Shown here: positions 1 to 4,925 of the stretch, one piece after another
Layout of the letters: each line of letters begins with the position of its first letter
Position numbering within the stretch: position 1 is the first letter of the stretch
DNA from: Planctomycetota bacterium
Lineage (GTDB): Bacteria > Planctomycetota > PUPC01 > DSUN01
Assembly: GCA_016872875.1 (NCBI GenBank)
Contig: VGYW01000261.1
Coordinates: forward strand, 1 to 11,883
Direction of reading: 5' to 3'
Length of the DNA stretch: 11,883 bases
Program-made: the position numbers and the translations under genes
The notes under the pieces: model-generated
Seen by the model: the letters and a program-made list of their open reading frames with translations, nothing else
Databases searched by the model: none
Told to the model about the DNA's origin: nothing

Positions 1-44
1 AGCTTCATCACGTAGTCGGCGGGCCGGGGTGCGCTGTCTGGCAT
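1..44 (-). CDS. 5' end of an unidentified gene (partial)
   Basis: A reading frame opens with ATG at 44 and runs off the window edge, giving MPDSAPRPADYVMK and part of a further codon. An AAGGTGA-type ribosome binding site (complement of about 53-60) overlaps the stop codon of the upstream helicase gene and lies a good distance from this ATG. The intergenic gap is only 9 nt. That spacing suggests it is the next gene of a recD2 transcription unit, probably translationally coupled. Fourteen residues are too few to assign a family, and I do not recognise it. Confidence 0.5.
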   Translation of the reverse strand, partial: MPDSAPRPADYVMK

Positions 45-53
45 GGCGGTGTC

Positions 54-2243
54 TCACCTTTCGTTTGGGGCCAGGCGCTCGCGGAGGAGCGCGTGGCGCG
101 CGCGGATGCGGTCGTTGCGGACGGCGATGGCCACAGCGCGCTTCGTGCCCACGAGGACGACGAGGCGCTTCCCCCGCGTGACCGCCGTGTAGAGGAGGTT
201 CCTCTGGAGCATCACGTAGTGCTGGGTGAGCAGGGGCACGACGACGGCCGGGTACTCGCACCCCTGGCTCTTGTGGATCGATATGGCGTAGGCGGGGACT
301 AGCTCGGCGAGCTCTTCTGGGCCGTAGGCCAGCTCGCGCTGGTCCATCCGCACGATCATCTGGCCGGCCTCCGGCACGATGTCCACCACGCGGCCCAGGT
401 CGCCGTTGTAGACCTCTTTGTCGTAGTTGTTGCGGACCTGCATGACCTTGTCGCCCACGCGGAAGCGGCGCCCGGCGAGACTGTGCTCGCGGCCCGCGGG
501 GTTCAGGCGCTCCTGAAGCCGTTCGTTGAGGGCGTGGGCGCCCACGCTGCCCTTGTGCATGGGGGCGAGCACCTGGATGTCGCCGATCGGGTCGAGGCCG
601 TACTTGCTCGGGAGCCTGCGGGCGCACAGCTCGAGCACGGTTTCGGCCGCCTGCTCGGGGTCGTCGCGCTCGAGGAAGAAGAAGTCGCGCTCGGCCGCAT
701 CGCCGGGGTCCTTCAGGAGCGGCATCTCGCCGGAGTTGATGCGGTGGGCGTTTGCCACGATGAGGCTGGCGGCGGCCTGGCGGAAGATTTCGCTGAGGCG
801 CGCGACCGCGGGCACCCCGGAGGCGATGGCGTCGCGCAGCACGCTCCCAGGCCCAACGGAGGGGAGCTGGTCTACGTCGCCCACGAGGATGAGCAGGGCC
901 TGGGGCGCCAGCGCGCGAGCGAGGTGGTAGGTCAGGAGGATGTCGAGCATCGAGGCCTCGTCCACGATCGCCACGTCGGCCTGGAGGGGGTTGCGCTCGT
1001 TGACCTCGAACTCGCGGGAGCGGGGCTGGTACTTGAGGAGGCGGTGAATGGTGCTGGCGTCGGCGCGGGCGGTCTCGGCCAGGCGTTTGGCCGCGCGGCC
1101 GGTGGGGGCGCAGAGCGCGACCCGCAGCTTGCGCGCGCGGAAGACCTCCACCAGGCAGCGGAGCACCGTGGTCTTGCCCACCCCCGGGCCGCCGGTGATG
1201 ACCGTGAGCTTGTGCGCCACGGCCTTGCGCACCGCGTCCTTCTGGCCGTCGGAGAGCTGAAGGCCGACCTTCGTCTCCACCCAGCCCAGGGCGCGCTCGG
1301 GGTCAATCGGGGGGAACGCGGCCCGATGCGTCGCCAGCGCGCGCAGGGCCTCGGCCACGCCAACCTCCGCCGCGTGCAGGGCGGGGAGATAGACGGGGCG
1401 CGAGGGGAAGGCATCATCGCGCACCAGCTCGCCGGCCGCCACCTGGGCCTCGATGGCCGCCTCCACCTGCTCGATGGGGAGCTCGAGCGTGCGGCTTGCG
1501 GCGGCGGCGAGCTGCTCCTGGGGGCAGCAGACGTGGCCCTCGTCGCCCAGCTCCTTGAGGACATAGACGATTCCCGCGGCGGCGCGCAGCGGCGACTCGC
1601 GCGCGATGCCCATGCTCCGCGCGATGCGGTCCGCCGTCAGGAAGCCCACGCCGTCAACGTCCGAGGCCAGGCGGTAGGGGTTGTCCCGCACCAGGCTGAT
1701 CGTCGAGCCGCCGTACGTCTTGTAGATGCGTCCGCCGATGCCGGGCGACACGCCGTATTCGTGGAGGAACACCATCGCCTCGCGGAGGCCCTTCTGCGCG
1801 GCGTAGGCATCCACGATCTGCTGGCGGCGTTTCGGCCCGATGCCGTCCACCTCGAGGAGCCGCCCGGGCTCCCGCTCGATCACCGCGAGGGTCTGGTCCC
1901 CGAAGCGGCGGACGAGGCGTTTCGCAAGCTCCGGCCCGATGCCGTGGACGAGCCCCGAGCCGAGGTAGCGCTCGATCCCGCGCGCGCTGGTAGGCGTGAC
2001 GACCTCGTAGTGCTCGACCTCGAACTGGCGGCCATAGGTCCTGTGAACCGTCCAGCGCCCCTCCAGGCGGAGCATCTCGCCCTCCTTGAGCTCGAGGAGC
2101 TTCCCGCGGGCGGTCACGACGTCGCGCTCCCCCTCCGCCCGCACGCGCACGACCGTGTACGTGCCGTCGGGTGCGGCGTACACCACCCGCTCCACGATGC
2201 CGTGGAGGGCGGTGAGGGTCTGGGATGACTGCGGGGCGGCCAT
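54..2243 (-). CDS. recD2: RecD2-type ATP-dependent DNA helicase
   Basis: This 729-residue protein matches the stand-alone RecD-like (RecD2/YrrC) superfamily 1B helicases, which unwind DNA 5' to 3' without RecBC and act in repair and replication-stress responses. The N-terminal third holds an OB-like region followed by helix-hairpin-helix segments (GIGPELAKRL about 101-110, VDGIGPKRRQQI about 132-143, DVDGVGFLTADRIA about 195-208). The motor follows: Walker A GGPGVGKTT (351-359), Walker B VAIVDEAS (424-431), motif III GDVDQLPSVGPG (455-466), LSEIFRQ (483-489), motif V AISIHKSQG (653-661) and motif VI LLYTAVTRGKR (683-693). Length is normal and no motif is missing. The ATG at 2243 is supported by GGAG six bases upstream and by a consensus promoter. 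It is divergent from radC, another repair-associated gene. The family call is firm; the in vivo role is inferred. Confidence 0.96.
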   Translation of the reverse strand: MAAPQSSQTLTALHGIVERVVYAAPDGTYTVVRVRAEGERDVVTARGKLLELKEGEMLRLEGRWTVHRTYGRQFEVEHYEVVTPTSARGIERYLGSGLVHGIGPELAKRLVRRFGDQTLAVIEREPGRLLEVDGIGPKRRQQIVDAYAAQKGLREAMVFLHEYGVSPGIGGRIYKTYGGSTISLVRDNPYRLASDVDGVGFLTADRIARSMGIARESPLRAAAGIVYVLKELGDEGHVCCPQEQLAAAASRTLELPIEQVEAAIEAQVAAGELVRDDAFPSRPVYLPALHAAEVGVAEALRALATHRAAFPPIDPERALGWVETKVGLQLSDGQKDAVRKAVAHKLTVITGGPGVGKTTVLRCLVEVFRARKLRVALCAPTGRAAKRLAETARADASTIHRLLKYQPRSREFEVNERNPLQADVAIVDEASMLDILLTYHLARALAPQALLILVGDVDQLPSVGPGSVLRDAIASGVPAVARLSEIFRQAAASLIVANAHRINSGEMPLLKDPGDAAERDFFFLERDDPEQAAETVLELCARRLPSKYGLDPIGDIQVLAPMHKGSVGAHALNERLQERLNPAGREHSLAGRRFRVGDKVMQVRNNYDKEVYNGDLGRVVDIVPEAGQMIVRMDQRELAYGPEELAELVPAYAISIHKSQGCEYPAVVVPLLTQHYVMLQRNLLYTAVTRGKRLVVLVGTKRAVAIAVRNDRIRARHALLRERLAPNER

Positions 2244-2266
2244 GCGCGACTCCAGCGGCGGCCCGG

Positions 2267-2296
2267 ATTATAGCCGCGGCGCGGGCCGGGTGTCAA
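2267..2296 (-). promoter_or_regulatory. Sigma-70-type promoter of recD2
   Basis: On the minus strand there is a perfect -35 TTGACA (complement of 2291-2296) and a perfect -10 TATAAT (complement of 2267-2272), separated by 18 bp. Transcription would begin near 2260, leaving a leader of about 17 nt that carries GGAG six bases before the ATG. Both hexamers match the consensus exactly, which is striking in such G+C-rich DNA. Not experimentally shown. Confidence 0.8.
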
Positions 2297-2303
2297 TGGC
2301 CCC

Positions 2304-2405
2304 AATCGTCGTCGTTGTCGTCGTCGTCCTCGTCGTCGAATCCTCTGCCGATGAAAGAAAGAAACCGACTCGACGACGACGACGAGGACGACGACGAGGA
2401 CGATT
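2304..2405. repeat. Inverted repeat of GAC/GAG triplets between divergent promoters
   Basis: Two 36-nt arms (2304-2339 and 2370-2405) are reverse complements at 32 of 36 positions and enclose a 30-nt loop containing a purine run (GAAAGAAAGAAA). The arms consist of GTC/CTC units on one side and GAC/GAG units on the other. The element fills the space between the recD2 -35 box (ending 2296) and the radC -35 box (starting 2416). Related copies occur at 3559-3594, 3768-3810 and 10265-10319. The 10265-10319 copy also carries the GAAAGAAAGAA purine tract, so this is a repeat family rather than a chance low-complexity stretch. Confidence 0.85.
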
Positions 2406-2415
2406 CAGGAGGCCC

Positions 2416-2443
2416 TTGATCCGGCGCGCGTTTCCTGTATGAT
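2416..2443 (+). promoter_or_regulatory. Sigma-70-type promoter of radC
   Basis: TTGATC (2416-2421) and TATGAT (2438-2443) are separated by 16 bp and match the -35 and -10 consensus well. The predicted start near 2450 gives a leader of about 25 nt. That leader carries GAGGTG (2462-2467) eight bases before the radC ATG at 2476. Confidence 0.7.
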
Positions 2444-2475
2444 ACCCTCCGGCCCTCAACCGAGGTGTTCGCGCA

Positions 2476-3552
2476 ATGGAGCTCAGGAAGACCTATCGCT
2501 CCGTGGAGCAGAAGCTCCGTGAGCTGGCCACGGCTCCGCTGGAGGAGCTCGTGGGCGCGTGCGGCGAGGCCCAGGCCGACTACCCGGACGCCACGCAGTT
2601 CGAGGACGCCCCCGCCCTCCGCCGCCTCCTGGGGCGCATCGGCCTCATCCCGCGCAGCCGCTCCGTGGCCAACCTCTACGAGTGCGTGCGGCGCATGGCC
2701 GAGGCCGCCGGCGAGCGCGTGGCCACGGTGCGCCGCGTGCTCCAGCTCTACTGCGAGCCCGCCGACGGCATCCGCGCCGTCGTGTGCAGCGACGAGCCGC
2801 ACTGTCACCAGTGCCCGCTGGCCGCCGAGTGCAAGTTCCACCAGCGCACGCCGCGCATGCGGGAGCTCCCCGAGGACCAGCGACCGCGCGAACGCCTCCT
2901 GGCCTCGGGCGAGAGCGCGCTCTCCGACTCCGACCTCCTCGCCATCATCCTGCGCACCGGCACCATGGAGCGCACCGCCGTGGGCCTGGCGCAGGGCCTC
3001 CTCGCGCAGTTCGGCAACTTCCGCGCTCTCGCCAGCAAGAGCGCCGCCGAGCTATCCAGCATCAAGGGGGTAGGCCCCGCCAAGGCCGCCCAGGTGAAGG
3101 CCGCCCTCGAGATCGGCCGCCGCATGGCTGAGCAGGCGGCCGAGCCGGGCCGCCCCATCGCCACCAGCCAGGCCGTCTACGACCTCTGCTCCCCCCGCCT
3201 CCGCGACCAGAAGAAGGAGACCTTCCTGGTGCTCCTCCTCGACGCCAGGAACCGCCTGGTGCGCGAGCCCGCCGAGGTGTCCGTGGGCAGCCTGACCGCC
3301 AGCCTCGCACACCCCCGCGAGGTCTTCCACGAGGCCGTCCGCCACACCGCCGCCGCAATCATCTGCGTCCACAACCACCCCACCGGCGACCCTGCTCCCA
3401 GCCCGCGCGACATCGAGATCACCCGCAAGCTCCACGAGACCGGCAAGGTCCTCAGCATCAGCCTCCTCGACCACGTCATCGTGGGCGAGGGGCGCTACTA
3501 CAGCTTCGCCGACGAAGGCAAACTCCCCTCCGAGCCGAGGGATGATGGGTAA
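2476..3552 (+). CDS. radC: RadC/JAB-family protein with N-terminal Fe-S-like extension
   Basis: Residues from about 136 to 348 form a standard RadC (UPF0758) protein: N-terminal helical part (RPRERLLASGESALSDSDLL), helix-hairpin-helix (SSIKGVGPAKAAQV, about 194-207), then a JAB1/MPN-type metalloprotease-like domain. Its metal motif HxHx7SxxD is intact (His299, His301, Ser309, Asp312, in VHNHPTGDPAPSPRD). RadC is linked by name to DNA repair, but its biochemical role is unsettled. The protein has 358 residues against about 225 for typical RadC. The extra N-terminal 130 or so residues carry Cys104, Cys110, Cys113 and Cys119 (Cx5Cx2Cx5C, ending CPLAAEC). This closely resembles the C-terminal [4Fe-4S] loop of endonuclease III/MutY glycosylases. 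Start: ATG at 2476 with GAGGTG eight bases upstream. The RadC call is firm; the Fe-S assignment is inference. Confidence 0.95.
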   Translation: MELRKTYRSVEQKLRELATAPLEELVGACGEAQADYPDATQFEDAPALRRLLGRIGLIPRSRSVANLYECVRRMAEAAGERVATVRRVLQLYCEPADGIRAVVCSDEPHCHQCPLAAECKFHQRTPRMRELPEDQRPRERLLASGESALSDSDLLAIILRTGTMERTAVGLAQGLLAQFGNFRALASKSAAELSSIKGVGPAKAAQVKAALEIGRRMAEQAAEPGRPIATSQAVYDLCSPRLRDQKKETFLVLLLDARNRLVREPAEVSVGSLTASLAHPREVFHEAVRHTAAAIICVHNHPTGDPAPSPRDIEITRKLHETGKVLSISLLDHVIVGEGRYYSFADEGKLPSEPRDDG

Positions 3553-3558
3553 TGTCTT

Positions 3559-3810
3559 GATCGTCCTCGTCCCTCGTCCTCGTCCTCGATCCCCTTGGCC
3601 TTGGAATGTTGAATGTCGAACGCTGAATGCTGAATGTCGAATGCCGAACCTGGCCACGAGCCGCCTCTGATCTTCTCAATTCGGCATTCAGTATTCGACA
3701 TTCAGCATTCATCATTCATCATTCAACATTCCGGCCCTCTGGTTGCGGCCATAGGTCGCGTTAAGGAGGGGAGTCGAGGACGAGGACGAGGGACGAGGAC
3801 GAGGACGATC
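3559..3810. repeat. Outer inverted repeat of GACGAG hexamers (nested element)
   Basis: The left arm 3559-3594 and right arm 3768-3810 are near-perfect reverse complements made of (GAGGAC)n with a characteristic GAGGGACGAG irregularity. The right arm has one extra hexamer plus one base. The left arm starts seven bases after the radC stop codon and the right arm ends 16 bases before the stop codon of the convergent gene. The whole element therefore fills the space between two convergent genes. It could form a large cruciform or an RNA hairpin in both transcripts, but there is no U-tract that would mark an intrinsic terminator. Confidence 0.85.
3603..3732. repeat. Inner inverted repeat of 7-bp GAATGnn/ATTCnnC units
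   Basis: The left arm 3603-3649 is a run of heptamers such as GAATGTT, GAATGTC, GAATGCT. The right arm 3679-3732 is the reverse-complement run (ATTCGGC, ATTCAGT, ATTCGAC, ATTCAGC, ATTCATC and so on). The arms begin and end with the same GGAATGTT/AACATTCC sequence, and the right arm is one heptamer longer. The loop (3650-3678) is unrelated sequence. A+T content is clearly above the surroundings. Confidence 0.85.
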
Positions 3811-3826
3811 GAAGAGGGGGCATCCG

Positions 3827-4216
3827 TCACATCCTCCTCAGCAGCCCCCTCGGCAGGTCCCAGAACACCAGCTTGGTCAGGTAAAAGGGCGTGCCTGCGG
3901 CGTAGTGCATGGCCACGCCGGTGTAGACGGCTGGCGCGGTGATCACGTTGGCCGTGGACTGGCTCACCTCGCCCGTGGCCGCGCGCTCGCCGAGCGCGAG
4001 CGGGAGGCCGAGCGCCAGCCCAGGCACCAGCCCGGCCAGCATCCCCGAGTAGAAGCCCACGCTCGCCGGCACGGACACGAACGCCGACCGGTCGTCCACC
4101 AGCGGAGTCGGCACGTTGAAGGGATACGTCCGCGTGCGGCTAGTGTCCCAGCCCTGCGCCCAGGCCTGCCCCGCAAGTGAGATGCCCACAAGAGCCGCGG
4201 CCGCCATCGCCCGCAT
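3827..4216 (-). CDS. Small exported or membrane-associated protein of unknown function
   Basis: The product is about 129 residues. It starts with a typical Sec signal peptide (MRAMAAAALVGISLAGQAWA, likely cleaved after AWA). The mature protein begins QGWDTSRTRTYPFNVPTPLVDD. It has a glycine/leucine-rich hydrophobic stretch (GFYSGMLAGLVPGLALGLPL) and a second hydrophobic C-terminal stretch, ending in LPRGLLRRM. I do not recognise the family; location in the envelope is inferred. The frame is open up to a TTG at 4246, but the ATG at 4216 is preferred because AGGAG (complement of 4224-4228) sits seven bases upstream and the signal peptide then starts at residue 1. A promoter lies just upstream. 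The gene is convergent with radC. Confidence 0.7.
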   Translation of the reverse strand: MRAMAAAALVGISLAGQAWAQGWDTSRTRTYPFNVPTPLVDDRSAFVSVPASVGFYSGMLAGLVPGLALGLPLALGERAATGEVSQSTANVITAPAVYTGVAMHYAAGTPFYLTKLVFWDLPRGLLRRM

Positions 4217-4245
4217 TGCTTCTCTCCTCATCCCCCCTCGCCCCA

Positions 4246-4273
4246 ATCATACCCCACCCCCCAGCCCGCGCAA
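4246..4273 (-). promoter_or_regulatory. Probable promoter of the small exported protein gene
   Basis: On the minus strand TTGCGC (complement of 4268-4273) and TATGAT (complement of 4246-4251) are spaced by 16 bp. The -10 hexamer is identical to the one proposed for radC. Transcription would start near 4239, about 22 nt before the preferred ATG. This supports the internal ATG over the TTG at 4246, which would overlap the -10 box. Confidence 0.55.
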
Positions 4274-4401
4274 CCGCCCCCGGCCCGCCGGGCCATAGGC
4301 TCGCCAAGGCGCCCACCTCAGCCTGGGGGGCTATGGAGTGCGGTGACGCGTCTCCCCATCGGGACAAGAGAACCCCCGTGGGCGCGGCTGAGAAGGCGGC
4401 C

Positions 4402-4536
4402 ATGGAACGCCTCAAGCTCCTCATCTCCGAGCGCCTGCCCATGCTCATCGTCGTCGGTCGCGGCGAGTGGGAGCGCTGCCCCGAGCAGCATTCGCTCCTG
4501 CGCGAGGCCATCCGCTCCGAGGGCGCGCCGGTATGA
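4402..4536 (+). pseudogene. Short coding-like remnant, function unknown
   Basis: A 44-codon frame opens with MERLKLLISERLPMLIVVGR and stops at 4534-4536. Nearly every codon ends in G or C and the composition looks like a folded protein, unlike the repeat-derived frames nearby. The same frame reads sensibly back to about 4366 (RTPVGAAEKAA). Reading on from the stop in the next frame gives YEERSPF, so a small indel may have cut a longer gene. No ribosome binding site is evident. It may be a fragment of a larger enzyme, but I do not recognise it. The remainder of the otherwise gene-free 4274-4925 stretch holds three repeats listed separately and nothing else I can support. Confidence 0.3.
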
Positions 4537-4573
4537 AGAGCGTTCGCCTTTCCGCAGCAGACCCACTCGCTCA

Positions 4574-4649
4574 ACGTAGCCACAAGCGTCTCGCTTGTGG
4601 AACTGCACGGACAGGTCACGGTCGGCAAGCGGGACGCTTGCCGCTACGT
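4574..4649. repeat. BIME-like element: two REP-type hairpins in inverted arrangement
   Basis: Two perfect 9-bp stems with 3-nt loops, CCACAAGCG/CGCTTGTGG (4580-4600) and CGGCAAGCG/CGCTTGCCG (4623-4643), share the core CAAGCG...CGCTTG. They are enclosed by ACGTAG (4574-4579) and CTACGT (4644-4649). The design of two palindromes within terminal inverted sequences resembles bacterial interspersed mosaic elements built from REP sequences. No associated transposase is present in the window. Confidence 0.75.
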
Positions 4650-4754
4650 CTCGCAGACCGATAGCGCGGGGCGGTTTGAGCGAGAATCGTGGTGAGCTAT
4701 GTAGGCTTCAATTCTGAGACTGTAGCATCGTTACAGAGTCGGCGCCGGCGACCG

Positions 4755-4778
4755 CACGCCCAAACTTGTTTGGGCGTG
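4755..4778. repeat. Single REP-like hairpin (CGCCCAAA core)
   Basis: A perfect 10-bp stem CACGCCCAAA/TTTGGGCGTG encloses the loop CTTG. A nearly identical palindrome (CGCCCAAA/TTTGGGCG, loop CTCG) lies at 8204-8223, so it belongs to a dispersed family. Confidence 0.7.
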
Positions 4779-4862
4779 TCTGCAACCACTGGCTGCCGCG
4801 ATCCGGGCTCCATAGCCCTACCCCACCTTCCGGATGCGGCCTCGCGCGGCGGCGGGCACCAT

Positions 4863-4912
4863 CTTCTCTGTGGCTTGTCTCTGTGGTCTCCGTGCCCTCT
4901 GTGGTTAGAAAT
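4863..4912 (-). repeat. Short-unit repeat of CACAGAG type
   Basis: On the minus strand the region just downstream of the glycosyltransferase stop reads as a run of roughly 9-bp variants: CACAGAGGG, CACGGAGAC, CACAGAGAC, CACAGAGAA, preceded by TTTCTAAC. Units of this type are familiar from intergenic DNA of several environmental bacterial groups. No function is apparent; it is not a clear hairpin or terminator. Confidence 0.6.
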
Positions 4913-4925
4913 GCGGTCTTGCGTT

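Noticed and set aside
483..2228. Long plus-strand frame opposite the helicase
   Set aside because: It is the antisense of a gene with intact helicase motifs; G+C-rich codon bias commonly leaves such frames open.
2293..2841. Minus-strand frame with poly-Ser and poly-Asp runs
   Set aside because: The runs are the GTC/GAC repeat read in frame, and the rest is antisense to radC.
3559..3810. Bidirectional intrinsic terminator
   Set aside because: Strong stem potential, but the loop is long and no T-run follows on either strand; only a structural element can be claimed.
4537..4683. Readable peptide after the stop codon at 4536 (SLNVATSVSLVELHG...)
   Set aside because: It is the translation of the BIME-like hairpins at 4574-4649, not independent coding evidence.
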